From positions 248,001 to 312,000 of the forward strand of contig NZ_UTKY01000095.1 in assembly GCF_900583165.1 (NCBI RefSeq): 64,000 bases of DNA, given 5' to 3'. The DNA comes from Pseudomonas viridiflava. Its GTDB lineage: Bacteria; Pseudomonadota; Gammaproteobacteria; Pseudomonadales; Pseudomonadaceae. A program made the translations under genes and the position numbers. The notes under the pieces are model-generated. The model was not told the DNA's origin, did not search any database, and saw nothing but the letters and a program-made list of their open reading frames with translations. How positions within the stretch are numbered: position 1 is the stretch's first letter; every line of letters begins with the position of its first letter. Below are positions 1 to 8,977 of this stretch, piece by piece.

Positions 1-878
1 ACGAAGACAAGGTTGCACGTCGTGGCCTGCGTGTGGGCGACCTGCTCAACATGCCGCGCTTTGAAGACAAACTGCGTGAACTGGTGGATTACCACAACTT
101 CATGCTGGTGGGTTACTACAAAGAGCCAGCCATCGAGTTTGAAAAGACCCTGGCTGAGTGCAAGGAATACGCTGAGCTGCTCAAGCCGTTGATGCTCGAC
201 GTGACGGCTGAGCTGCACGACCTGCGTCGCGCTGGCAAAGACATCATGTTCGAAGGCGCCCAAGGCTCCCTGCTGGACATCGACCACGGCACCTACCCGT
301 ACGTGACCAGCTCCAACACCACCGCTGGTGGCGTTGCGACCGGTTCCGGCGTTGGCCCGATGTTCCTGGACTACATCCTGGGCATCACCAAGGCCTACAC
401 CACTCGCGTAGGTTCGGGCCCGTTCCCGACTGAGTTGTTCGACGAAGTCGGCGCTCACCTGGCCAAACAAGGTCACGAATTCGGCGCCACCACTGGCCGT
501 GCTCGTCGCTGCGGTTGGTTCGACGCCGTTATCCTGCGTCGTGCTATCGATGTGAACAGCATTTCGGGCATCTGCCTGACCAAGCTGGACGTACTCGACG
601 GTCTGGAAACCATCAACATCTGCATCGGTTACAAAGATGCAAACGGCAATGACGTTGCCCCGACCGACGCCGACAGCTACGTAGGCCTGCAGCCTGTGTA
701 CGAAGAAGTACCGGGCTGGACCGAATCGACCGTGGGCGCCAAGACCTTGGAAGAGCTGCCAGCTAACGCCCGTGCCTACATCAAACGTGTAGAAGCACTG
801 ATCGGCGCGCCAATCGACATTATTTCGACGGGCCCGGACCGCAACGAGACCATCGTTCTGCGTCACCCGTTCGCTTAA
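1..878 (+). CDS. purA: Adenylosuccinate synthetase, C-terminal part (5' end outside window)
   Basis: Catalyses the GTP-dependent joining of IMP and aspartate, the first committed step of AMP synthesis in the cytoplasm. The frame is already open at base 3 and gives about 291 residues, roughly the last two thirds of a protein usually about 430 long. Visible signatures are VARRGLRVGDLL near the left edge, the FEGAQGSLLDIDHGTYPYV stretch with the following TSSNTTAGG, and TTGRARRCGWFD in the substrate-binding region. It ends in TAA and is followed within 25 bases by a strong intrinsic terminator. Identification is secure; only the N-terminal P-loop part is missing. Confidence 0.98.
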   Translation, partial: EDKVARRGLRVGDLLNMPRFEDKLRELVDYHNFMLVGYYKEPAIEFEKTLAECKEYAELLKPLMLDVTAELHDLRRAGKDIMFEGAQGSLLDIDHGTYPYVTSSNTTAGGVATGSGVGPMFLDYILGITKAYTTRVGSGPFPTELFDEVGAHLAKQGHEFGATTGRARRCGWFDAVILRRAIDVNSISGICLTKLDVLDGLETINICIGYKDANGNDVAPTDADSYVGLQPVYEEVPGWTESTVGAKTLEELPANARAYIKRVEALIGAPIDIISTGPDRNETIVLRHPFA

Positions 879-899
879 TAAGCTGTTGATGTAAAAAGC

Positions 900-925
900 A
901 AAGGGCTCCTTACGGAGCCCTTTGT
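900..925 (+). terminator. Intrinsic terminator of purA
   Basis: A perfect 10-bp stem AAAGGGCTCC / GGAGCCCTTT with a TTAC loop starts 22 bases after the purA stop and ends in a short T run. It separates purA from the chemoreceptor gene. Confidence 0.9.
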
Positions 926-1017
926 CGTATCTGCCGCCTGGGCGGCACGACCCTTGCTTCGATTCCTTCTTTCGCGGTGCTATCAAATTAATGGCACCCG
1001 TGGTCGAGGGATTCCCG

Positions 1018-2952
1018 ATGTCTGCCGTTCTCTCATTGTTACAAAGCCGTTTGTTGCGGCCGGTGTTCGTTACCCTAGGTATCGCTCTTTTGGTGCAAGT
1101 GCTGGTGGCCGTCGCCCTGACGCGGAGCACCGTCGGTGCGCTGGAGGCTGATCTGGGCAATCGCTTGGGTATCGACAGTCAGAAACTGTCAGGCGAACTA
1201 GCGCAAGCCGGCAAGGAAGTCACGTCCAGTCTCGATAGCTTGTCGACGAGCACGCGCCAGCGCTTGACTGCAGGGCTTTCCACTCGCCTGCAGGAAGAGC
1301 AGAAGCAACTGCGTGCGACCTTGGAAAAAGACCTGAAGGACTCTGCCAATGACATGGCGCAACTGCTGGCCTCGGTGGCGCCTCGTGCCATGTGGGACAG
1401 CGATGTGCCGACCCTGTCGGAATTCGCGCGGCGTGCCCAGCGCAATCCCAACGTGCTGTTCGTGGTTTACGATGATGCGGCCGGCGAGCACCTGACCCGC
1501 TACCTCAACCGGGAAAACCCGATCAACAAGGCACTTTTGGAGAAAGGCCAGGGCGACCGCGCGTTGGATAAAGTCTTGAATGCGGCGAAGAACGATCCGT
1601 CGGTGTACTACGTTGAGGCCTCCATCAGCCCCAATGGCGTGGAAATCGGCAAAGTCCTGATGGGCGTTTCGACCGCGTCCGTAGAGGCCGACTTACAGGC
1701 CTTGGATAAGCGTTTTGCCGCCCTGATTGCCAGTGGTGATCAACTGGTCGGCGACAGCCTTAAAGGGGCCGCAGCCGACAGCGCGACCGCCATGGGCGCG
1801 CGCCTGCAATCGGCACAAGCCACCGCAACCCAAATGACCGCTAACACCACCAGCGCCGTACAAGAGGCCGCCGGCACCCTGCGCTGGCGCATCGGCATGG
1901 GGTTGGCCCTCGTCGGCTTCGGCGTACTGTTGCTGATCGCCATCGTCCTGGGCCGCCGCGTAGTCAATCGCCTGAAGCTGCTGATTGCGGCCATGGACGA
2001 CCTGGCGGCGGGCGAGGGCGACCTCACCAAGCGTGTACAAATCAGTAGCAAAGACGAAATCGGCGACATGGCCTCGGCCGTCAATCGATTTGTGGATAAG
2101 TTACAGCCCATCGTGCGCGAGGCCGGGGATGTGGCTCAGCGTACTGGCGTGGAAATCGGTGCAATGACCCTGCGCAATGCCGGGGCGGACGCAGCGGCAG
2201 GCTTGCAGCGTGACGAGGTCGCCGAGAGCTTGCGCGCGCTGTCGCAAATGGCCGACGAGGCCCAGGCCGAAAGCCATGCCATGCAGGCGGCGCTGCAGCA
2301 GGTGGTGGATATTCGCCAGGCTACAGATGAAAACTCGCGTACCTCGGCGGAAGTCGGTGGCTTGATCGAAGCGTTGGCAGGGCAAGTACAGGCCGGTTCC
2401 AAAGTGATCGAGCGCCTGGCCCAGCAAAGCGAACAGATTGAAGTGGTGCTGACGGTGATTCACGGCATCGCTGAACAAACCAACCTGTTGGCCCTCAACG
2501 CGGCCATCGAAGCAGCGCGTGCGGGCGAGACCGGGCGCGGCTTTGCGGTGGTGGCGGACGAAGTGCGTGCCTTGGCCAGCAAGACCCAAAGCTCCACAGG
2601 GGATATTCAGGCGCACATCGTGGCGTTGCAGCAGGGCGCGCGTGAGGCGGTAGAAACCATCGGCAAGGCTGGCCGCCAGGCCAATGAAGGTTTGCTGGTG
2701 CTTCGTGACAGCGTGCGCTTGCAGCAGACGGTGCAGGCGTCGGTAGAGCAGGTGCATGCGGCGATTGGCTTGGCCACTCGTGCGGCGGAGCATCAGGCGC
2801 AGGGTGCGCATGCGGTGCGCGGGCGGGTCGAGGTGATCCATGCCCAGGCCGAGCGTGCGGCGCAGGCGGTGGTGGAGACGACGGCCAGTGGCAAGGTGCT
2901 GGATGGGTTGGCAGCGCAGTTGAAGGCCAGCCTGGGACAGTTCAGGGCTTAG
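1018..2952 (+). CDS. Methyl-accepting chemotaxis protein (HAMP-containing transducer)
   Basis: Inner-membrane chemoreceptor expected to signal through CheW/CheA. The 644-residue product has a first membrane helix at about 15-35, a periplasmic part to about 289, a second helix at about 290-312 (LALVGFGVLLLIAIVLG), a HAMP region to about 365, then a coiled cytoplasmic domain. Its hairpin tip carries EQTNLLALNAAIEAARAGE and GRGFAVVADEVRALA at about 486-520. The frame is open upstream to 922, but the ATG at 1018 directly precedes the first membrane helix and has GAGGG upstream, so it is preferred. No CheR/CheB-tethering pentapeptide is seen at the C-terminus. Ligand unknown. A REPIN follows the gene. 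Confidence 0.93.
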   Translation: MSAVLSLLQSRLLRPVFVTLGIALLVQVLVAVALTRSTVGALEADLGNRLGIDSQKLSGELAQAGKEVTSSLDSLSTSTRQRLTAGLSTRLQEEQKQLRATLEKDLKDSANDMAQLLASVAPRAMWDSDVPTLSEFARRAQRNPNVLFVVYDDAAGEHLTRYLNRENPINKALLEKGQGDRALDKVLNAAKNDPSVYYVEASISPNGVEIGKVLMGVSTASVEADLQALDKRFAALIASGDQLVGDSLKGAAADSATAMGARLQSAQATATQMTANTTSAVQEAAGTLRWRIGMGLALVGFGVLLLIAIVLGRRVVNRLKLLIAAMDDLAAGEGDLTKRVQISSKDEIGDMASAVNRFVDKLQPIVREAGDVAQRTGVEIGAMTLRNAGADAAAGLQRDEVAESLRALSQMADEAQAESHAMQAALQQVVDIRQATDENSRTSAEVGGLIEALAGQVQAGSKVIERLAQQSEQIEVVLTVIHGIAEQTNLLALNAAIEAARAGETGRGFAVVADEVRALASKTQSSTGDIQAHIVALQQGAREAVETIGKAGRQANEGLLVLRDSVRLQQTVQASVEQVHAAIGLATRAAEHQAQGAHAVRGRVEVIHAQAERAAQAVVETTASGKVLDGLAAQLKASLGQFRA

Positions 2953-2967
2953 TGTCGCCTTCACTGG

Positions 2968-3040
2968 CCTCATCGGGGGCAAGCCCCCTCCCACATTGGA
3001 ATGCATTCCAATGTGGGAGCTGACTTGCCTGCGATGGCGA
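2968..3040. repeat. REPIN: two inverted REP copies between convergent genes
   Basis: The left copy is of the ATCGGGGGCAAGCCCCCTCC class. The right copy is a diverged GTGGGAGCTGACTTGCCTGCG form. The spacer carries its own palindrome TTGGAATGCATTCCAA. It lies between the MCP gene and the iron permease gene and may act as a transcription-stopping hairpin for both. Confidence 0.85.
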
Positions 3041-3042
3041 TC

Positions 3043-4608
3043 TCAGCGGCTCAGATACATCCGCGTCGTGAGCAAGTACACCGGCAACCCCGACACCAGA
3101 ATCAACAACGCCGCATAAGGCGCCGCCGCCGCAAACTCCACATTCGAGGTATGCGCCCACACCGCTGTCGCCAGGGTATTCAACCCGGTCGGACTCAGCA
3201 GCAACGTCGCCGTCAACTCCTTCATCGCATCCAGAAACACCAGCGCAAACGCCGCCCCCAATGCCGGGAAGATAATCGGCAAGGTGACCCTGCAGAACGC
3301 GCTGAACGACGACGCCCCCAGCGTACGAGCAGCCTCTTCCAGTTGCGGCGCGGCCTTGTTCAATGCCGTGCGGATCGGCGCTTGGGCCAGCGGCAAAAAC
3401 AACAGCGCATAGGCAATCAGCAGCAGTGCGGAGGTCTGATACAGCGCCGGCACGTAATGCAGTGCGAAATACACCAGCGTCAACGCGATTACCAAGCCGG
3501 GCAGGGCATGCAGCAGGTACGGCAGGCGCTCGGCCCAGATCGCCAGTTGGCCCTTATAGCGCACCACCAGCAAGCCTACCGGCACCGCCAGCACCAGGCA
3601 AAACGCCGCGCCACCCAAGGACAGCGCCAGTGAAGACAGCAATGCCTCGCTGATCTCAGCGACTGGAAACGCTGCCGACGAGCCCACGGCCAGCCAATAC
3701 CCGAGCATCCCCAGCGGAATGCCGCTGCCGATGATTGCCAGTGCCAGGCAATACACCTGGCCCAGCGGTGCCCATTTGCCCAGTCGAACCGGCTCGGCAT
3801 GCCGCGCTGCGCCCTGGCCGATGCGCACGTGCCGGCCCTTGCCGCGCACGCGCAACTCTAGCCACAGCAGCGTCAGGCACATCACCAGCAGCACCGCGGA
3901 TAGCATTGCAGCATTGGCGTTGCTGAATTCCAGTTCGAATTGTTGGTAGATCGCGGTGGTAAACGTTTGCAGGCCGATGATCGACAGCGCACCGAATTCC
4001 ACGAGCATATGCAGCGCTATCAGCAGCGCGCCCGCCAGCAGTGACGGCCATAGCAGCGGCAACGTAATGCGAAAAAAAACGCCCCAACGATTCATGCCCA
4101 AGGTGCGGGCCGATTCCTCAAGGGACGGATCAAGATTGCGCAGGGTCGCCGCCACCGGCAGAAAAACCAAGGGATATTTGGACAGGCTCATCACCAGGAT
4201 CGCCCCGCCCAGCCCTTCGAAATTAGCGCTCAGCGAGACCCAGGTAAAGCTGCTGACAAATGCCGGTACCGCAAATGGCAGGCACAAAATCACCCCCCAG
4301 ATCCGTCGCCCCGGCAGGTTGCTGCGCTCCAGCAGCCAGGCCAGGGACAAGCCGACCACACTGCACGCTACCGTCACGCCGACCATCAGTGCCAGGGTGT
4401 TGCGCAGCAGTCCGAATACGTACGGCCGCCACAACAGGTGAACCGCTTCCTGCCAGCCCGCCTGCCAGGCTTTGGTCCCGACGTACACCAGCGGCAGCAG
4501 GCTCAGGCCCACCAGAAACAGGACGGGCAACAACAGCCAGATCGATGGGCGTTTACGGCGGGGGATAAAGCCCCCGCGCAGGCCGGGGGCAGGGAGCGAT
4601 GGGTTCAT
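3043..4608 (-). CDS. Ferric iron ABC transporter permease (FbpB-type, fused double permease)
   Basis: Inner-membrane channel of a periplasmic-binding-protein-dependent Fe(III) importer. The 521-residue product is two permease halves in one chain with about 12 membrane helices. Each half has the EAA loop that contacts the ATPase: EESARTLGMNRWGVFFRITL in the first and EEAARTLGASSFSAF in the second. The ATG overlaps the stop of the upstream binding-protein gene by one base (TGATG), so the two are translationally coupled. No ATP-binding subunit gene follows, so the ATPase must be encoded elsewhere. The family is clear; the metal is inferred from the neighbour. Confidence 0.93.
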   Translation of the reverse strand: MNPSLPAPGLRGGFIPRRKRPSIWLLLPVLFLVGLSLLPLVYVGTKAWQAGWQEAVHLLWRPYVFGLLRNTLALMVGVTVACSVVGLSLAWLLERSNLPGRRIWGVILCLPFAVPAFVSSFTWVSLSANFEGLGGAILVMSLSKYPLVFLPVAATLRNLDPSLEESARTLGMNRWGVFFRITLPLLWPSLLAGALLIALHMLVEFGALSIIGLQTFTTAIYQQFELEFSNANAAMLSAVLLVMCLTLLWLELRVRGKGRHVRIGQGAARHAEPVRLGKWAPLGQVYCLALAIIGSGIPLGMLGYWLAVGSSAAFPVAEISEALLSSLALSLGGAAFCLVLAVPVGLLVVRYKGQLAIWAERLPYLLHALPGLVIALTLVYFALHYVPALYQTSALLLIAYALLFLPLAQAPIRTALNKAAPQLEEAARTLGASSFSAFCRVTLPIIFPALGAAFALVFLDAMKELTATLLLSPTGLNTLATAVWAHTSNVEFAAAAPYAALLILVSGLPVYLLTTRMYLSR

Positions 4609-5633
4609 CAGTTCAGGCCAACATCACGTTCCAGGTCCAGGGCTTCTTCGGCATTGCCAAGGTCCGCAGGCGTGACTTTCGGCGGTTGCAGCTCGCTGAA
4701 CGGCTTGAGGCCACGGTTAGACTCCATGCCTTTGCGCAGCGGGTACTCTGCCGAGGTGTTGGTGATTACACGCTGGCCTTCTTCGCTGGCCATAAACGCC
4801 AGCAACTGCTGGGCTTCCTTCGGGTGTTTGCTGGATTTCAGTGCGGCAGCCGAAGACACGGTGATCAGGCCGCCGGCATCGCCATCGGTGAAGTAGTGCA
4901 GTTGCGAGTCCAGGTTGGTTTTTTCTTTCTTCAGCGCGAACCAGTAATAGTTGTTCACCAGCACGGTGGCCACTTCGCCATTCTCGACGGCTTTGAGGGC
5001 GACCATATTGTTGCTGTACACCTTGCCGAAGGCCCGCAGGCCGGTCAGCCATTCTTCGGCGGCTTCGCGGCCGTGCAGCTTGATGATTGCCACGGCTTGT
5101 TCCTGGAACGCGCCGCTGGTGGGTACGAAGCCGACTTTGCCTTGCCATTCGGGGCCAGCGAAATCCAGCACCGATTTAGGCAGGTCCTTCTCGGCAATGA
5201 GTTTCGGGTTGAACGCCACTACGCGAGTGCGCGCGGTCACGCCCATCCAGTCGCCATTGGCGCCGACATAATCCTTGGGCAGTACGTCGAGGGTGCTGGC
5301 GTCGATCTTGGCCAGCATGCCTTGTTCGCCGAGCTTGTTCAGTGGCGGCGATTCTTCGGTGTAGATCACGTCGGCGGGGGAGCGGTCACCTTCTTCCACA
5401 ACCTGGCTGGCAAGCTGGTTGCTGCTGCCTTTGCGCACGTTGACGTGGATGCCGGTCTTGGCTTCGAAGGCCTTGGCGAGTTCATCGCCGACTTCTTTGT
5501 GCTGGCCGTTATACAAGGTCAGGGAAACCTTGTCGGCAGAATAAGCGGCGGGCGAGAGCAGGGTCAGGCCGAGCAGAGTGATGGTCAGGCCACGCAGAAG
5601 GGATGTCTTGAGACGGGTATCGCGGATCATCAT
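4608..5633 (-). CDS. Periplasmic ferric-iron-binding protein (FbpA/HitA type)
   Basis: Captures Fe(III) in the periplasm and delivers it to the permease encoded immediately downstream. The 341-residue product starts with a Sec signal peptide (basic start, LLRGLTITLLGLTLLSP, probable cleavage after AYSA near residue 33). The mature part begins with the family pattern LTLYNGQHKEVGDELAKAFE. The motif NNYYWFAL contains the paired tyrosines that bind iron in FbpA proteins. The first of two adjacent Met codons is used here; the second would also serve. The product could bind another oxidised metal, but the tyrosine pair favours Fe(III). Confidence 0.92.
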   Translation of the reverse strand: MMIRDTRLKTSLLRGLTITLLGLTLLSPAAYSADKVSLTLYNGQHKEVGDELAKAFEAKTGIHVNVRKGSSNQLASQVVEEGDRSPADVIYTEESPPLNKLGEQGMLAKIDASTLDVLPKDYVGANGDWMGVTARTRVVAFNPKLIAEKDLPKSVLDFAGPEWQGKVGFVPTSGAFQEQAVAIIKLHGREAAEEWLTGLRAFGKVYSNNMVALKAVENGEVATVLVNNYYWFALKKEKTNLDSQLHYFTDGDAGGLITVSSAAALKSSKHPKEAQQLLAFMASEEGQRVITNTSAEYPLRKGMESNRGLKPFSELQPPKVTPADLGNAEEALDLERDVGLN

Positions 5634-5758
5634 CCGGAGGTTTCCTCGCTTGAGTGCAACAAATCATTGCAAGGATAAACGATAAAACTTCTCAAGTGCG
5701 GCGAAGGGGCGAATTGCGGGTGGAGTTTTTAAACTTATGTTTTCAAACCCCGGAAACG

Positions 5759-5781
5759 AAAAAACCCGCTTTCGCGGGTTT
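5759..5781 (-). terminator. Terminator of tRNA-Leu copy at 5792
   Basis: An 8-bp stem AAACCCGC / GCGGGTTT with a four-base loop lies just 3' of the tRNA on the minus strand and reads into a run of T. The same element is repeated after the second tRNA copy 240 bases away. Confidence 0.88.
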
Positions 5782-5791
5782 GATCTAAATT

Positions 5792-5878
5792 TGGTGCCCA
5801 GGAGAAGACTCGAACTTCCACGACCTTGCGATCACCAGCACCTGAAGCTGGCGTGTCTACCAATTTCACCACCTGGGC
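5792..5878 (-). tRNA. tRNA-Leu(CAG), copy proximal to the iron transporter
   Basis: 87-nt tRNA on the minus strand. The acceptor stem GCCCAGG pairs with CCTGGGC and is followed by A and an encoded CCA. The anticodon arm is CCAGC-TTCAGGT-GCTGG, giving anticodon CAG for the leucine codon CUG. It has the long variable arm expected of a class II tRNA and a GTTCGAGTC T-arm. It is identical over the tRNA body to the copy at 6032. Confidence 0.97.
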
Positions 5879-5998
5879 ATTATCAAACAACGTTGCCGCT
5901 GTTGATGGAGCGAACTATACGGAGGCGTTTTTGATCTGTAAACCCCTGATTCAAAAAAATAAATCAAGAATTACGTTTAAAATCAAAGGCCTGAAACG

Positions 5999-6021
5999 AA
6001 AAAACCCGCTTTCGCGGGTTT
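5999..6021 (-). terminator. Terminator of tRNA-Leu copy at 6032
   Basis: Same hairpin as at 5759-5781 (AAACCCGC / GCGGGTTT followed by T residues on the minus strand). It lies between the two tRNA copies, so each copy has its own terminator. Confidence 0.88.
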
Positions 6022-6031
6022 GATCTGAATT

Positions 6032-6118
6032 TGGTGCCCAGGAGAAGACTCGAACTTCCACGACCTTGCGATCACCAGCACCTGAAGCTGGCGTGTCTAC
6101 CAATTTCACCACCTGGGC
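6032..6118 (-). tRNA. tRNA-Leu(CAG), promoter-side copy
   Basis: Second 87-nt tRNA-Leu with anticodon CAG and encoded CCA, identical to the copy at 5792. The repeat period is exactly 240 bases and covers tRNA plus terminator, so this is a tandem gene duplication. It is divergent from rnr. Confidence 0.97.
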
Positions 6119-6343
6119 AACATCAACAACGTTGCCGTCGTCGATGGCGCGCACTATACGGAGGGGATATTGAGCTGTAAACCCCCGCCACGAAAAAAGC
6201 CTGGAAAAGTTCGCCAGTGGTCGTGCAAGGTGCCTGTCGGGGGGCGGCGAAGGGCTTTTAAAGGCTTGTTGGCGTCTGAAATTTCCCGTTTCAATACGCG
6301 TATGCCAAACTAACCCGCATATAGACAAGGTGAAAACTCTCTA

Positions 6344-8977
6344 ATGGCCGATTGGCAGTCCCTCGATCCCGAGGCCGCTCGTGAAGCGGAAAAATATGAA
6401 AACCCTATTCCTAGCCGCGAACTGATCCTGGCGCATCTCGCCGATCGGGGTTCGCCTGCTAGCCGCGAGCAGTTGGTTGAAGAGTTCGGTCTGACCACCG
6501 AAGACCAACTCGAAGCCCTGCGCCGCCGTTTGCGTGCCATGGAGCGCGACGCTCAACTGATCTACACCCGTCGTGGCACTTACGCGCCTGTGGATAAGCT
6601 TGACCTGATCCTGGGCCGCATCGCCGGTCACCGTGATGGCTTCGGCTTCCTGATCCCGGATGACGGCAGTGACGACCTGTTCATGAGCCCGGCGCAAATG
6701 CGCCTGGTGTTCGATGGCGACCGTGCCCTGGCGCGCGTGTCTGGCCTCGATCGTCGCGGTCGGCGTGAAGGCGTGATCGTCGAAGTAGTGTCCCGTGCTC
6801 ACGAGTCCATCGTTGGCCGTTACTTCGAAGAAGGCGGTATCGGTTTTGTCGTGCCGGATAACCCGAAGGTCCAGCAGGAAGTGCTGATCACCCCGGGCCG
6901 CAATGGCGCTGCCAAGGTCGGTCAGTTCGTCGAGGTGAAAATCACCCACTGGCCAACCGCGCGGTTCCAACCACAGGGCGATATCGTCGAAGTGGTCGGC
7001 AACTACATGGCTCCGGGCATGGAAATCGACGTTGCACTGCGCACCTACGATATTCCTCACGTCTGGCCTGAGGCCGTGCTCAAAGAAGCCGGCAAGCTCA
7101 AGCCTGAAGTCGAAGAGAAAGACAAAGAAAAACGCATCGACCTGCGCCATCTGCCGTTCGTCACCATCGACGGCGAAGACGCGCGCGACTTCGACGATGC
7201 GGTCTACTGCGAAGCCAAGCCGGGCAAGCTGCGCCTGTTCTCCGGCGGTTGGAAGTTGTTCGTCGCGATTGCCGATGTGTCCAGCTACGTGAAGATCGGT
7301 TCGGCCCTCGACAACGAAGCCCAGGTGCGCGGTAACTCGGTGTACTTCCCTGAGCGCGTGATCCCGATGCTGCCTGAGCAGTTGTCCAACGGCCTGTGCT
7401 CCCTGAACCCGAAAGTCGACCGTTTGGCCATGGTGTGCGAGATGACCATCTCGAAAACCGGCGAAATGACCGACTACCAGTTCTACGAAGCGGTGATCCA
7501 CTCACAGGCGCGCCTGACCTACAACAAGGTCAGCACCATCCTGGAAACACCGAAGACCAGCGAAGCCAAGGCCCTGCGTACTGAATACGCTGGCGTGGTG
7601 CCGCATCTCAAGCAGCTTTACTCGCTGTACAAGGTGTTGCTGGGCGCACGTCATACCCGTGGCGCGATCGATTTTGAAACTCAGGAAACCCGGATCGTCT
7701 TCGGCTCCGAGCGCAAAATCGCGGCAATCACCCCGACCACGCGTAACGATGCTCACAAGCTGATCGAGGAATGCATGCTGGCGGCCAACGTGGCCACTGC
7801 TGAATTCCTGAAAAAGCATGAAATTCCTGCGTTGTACCGAGTGCACGACGGCCCGCCGCCGGAGCGTCTGGAGAAGCTGCGCGCGTTCCTCGGTGAGCTA
7901 GGCCTGTCCCTGCACAAAGGCAAGGATGGCCCGACGCCGAAGGATTACCAAGCGCTGTTGGCCAGCATCAAGGACCGTCCGGATTACCACGTGATCCAGA
8001 CCGTCATGCTGCGCTCCCTGAGCCAGGCGGTGTACAGCGCCGACAACCAGGGCCACTTCGGCCTGAATTACGAGGCGTACACCCACTTCACCTCGCCAAT
8101 TCGTCGTTACCCGGATTTGCTCACGCACCGCGCCATCCGCAGTGTGATCCATTCCAAGCAGAACACCCCGCACGTCAAGCGCGCCGGTGCCATGACCATT
8201 CCGAAGGCACGGATCTATCCGTACGACGAAGCGGCCCTGGAACAGTTGGGCGAACAGTGCTCCATGAGCGAGCGCCGCGCCGACGAAGCCACCCGCGACG
8301 TAGTGAACTGGCTCAAGTGCGAGTTCATGAAAGATCGCGTGGGCGAGTCGTTCCCGGGCGTGATCACCGCCGTGACCGGTTTTGGCCTGTTTGTGGAGCT
8401 GACCGACATCTACGTCGAAGGCCTGGTGCACGTCACCGCCTTGCCGGGTGATTACTACCACTTTGACCCTGTGCATCACCGTCTGGCGGGCGAGCGCACC
8501 GGTCGCAGCTTCCGTCTGGGTGATACCGTGGAGGTGCAGGTCATGCGCGTCGATCTCGACGAGCGCAAGATCGACTTCGGCATGCCAGATAAGCCGGCTG
8601 AAGCACCGGGCAGCCGTAAAAAGCGTGGCAGCGAACCGACTGCACCGGCCAGCAAAGGCAAAGGCGCTCCCGCGAAGGCGGCGGCCGCCGAGCCTGCGCC
8701 AGCCAAGGCTGGTCGTCGTTCATCCAGCAAGGACAAGGCCCCGGAAGCCTACCGCCCAAGCGACGCTGCGGCGAAAAACGCCGAGCTGCGCAAGAGTCGT
8801 GAGTTGAAGCAGCAGTTGCTCAACGATGCCAAAAGCGGTGGTAAAGCGGCGTCTGGGGGAAAGTCCCGCGCGGAAAGTCCGTCGAGCAAGCCAAGTAAAC
8901 ATCGTAAAGGCCCGCCAAAAGCGGGTTCGGCCCCTGCCAAAAGCGGCGGGTCGCGCAAACCTAAGGCCAAGTCATGA
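6344..8977 (+). CDS. rnr: Ribonuclease R
   Basis: Processive 3'-5' exoribonuclease that degrades structured RNA and takes part in RNA quality control. The 877-residue product shows an N-terminal winged-helix region (about 15-85), two cold-shock-like OB folds, the RNB catalytic domain with DGEDARDFDDAV at about 276-287 (metal-binding aspartates), an S1 domain around 660-740 (GVITAVTGFGLFVELTDIYV), and a long Lys/Ala/Ser-rich basic tail from about 745. The tail is low-complexity, as in other Pseudomonas RNase R proteins. The stop overlaps the start of rlmB by four bases (ATGA), so the genes are co-transcribed. Confidence 0.98.
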   Translation: MADWQSLDPEAAREAEKYENPIPSRELILAHLADRGSPASREQLVEEFGLTTEDQLEALRRRLRAMERDAQLIYTRRGTYAPVDKLDLILGRIAGHRDGFGFLIPDDGSDDLFMSPAQMRLVFDGDRALARVSGLDRRGRREGVIVEVVSRAHESIVGRYFEEGGIGFVVPDNPKVQQEVLITPGRNGAAKVGQFVEVKITHWPTARFQPQGDIVEVVGNYMAPGMEIDVALRTYDIPHVWPEAVLKEAGKLKPEVEEKDKEKRIDLRHLPFVTIDGEDARDFDDAVYCEAKPGKLRLFSGGWKLFVAIADVSSYVKIGSALDNEAQVRGNSVYFPERVIPMLPEQLSNGLCSLNPKVDRLAMVCEMTISKTGEMTDYQFYEAVIHSQARLTYNKVSTILETPKTSEAKALRTEYAGVVPHLKQLYSLYKVLLGARHTRGAIDFETQETRIVFGSERKIAAITPTTRNDAHKLIEECMLAANVATAEFLKKHEIPALYRVHDGPPPERLEKLRAFLGELGLSLHKGKDGPTPKDYQALLASIKDRPDYHVIQTVMLRSLSQAVYSADNQGHFGLNYEAYTHFTSPIRRYPDLLTHRAIRSVIHSKQNTPHVKRAGAMTIPKARIYPYDEAALEQLGEQCSMSERRADEATRDVVNWLKCEFMKDRVGESFPGVITAVTGFGLFVELTDIYVEGLVHVTALPGDYYHFDPVHHRLAGERTGRSFRLGDTVEVQVMRVDLDERKIDFGMPDKPAEAPGSRKKRGSEPTAPASKGKGAPAKAAAAEPAPAKAGRRSSSKDKAPEAYRPSDAAAKNAELRKSRELKQQLLNDAKSGGKAASGGKSRAESPSSKPSKHRKGPPKAGSAPAKSGGSRKPKAKS

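Noticed and set aside
3001..3633. Plus-strand frame of 210 codons beginning in the REPIN after the MCP gene
   Set aside because: It begins inside a REP and runs antisense to the iron permease gene; Gln/Arg-rich composition without motifs.
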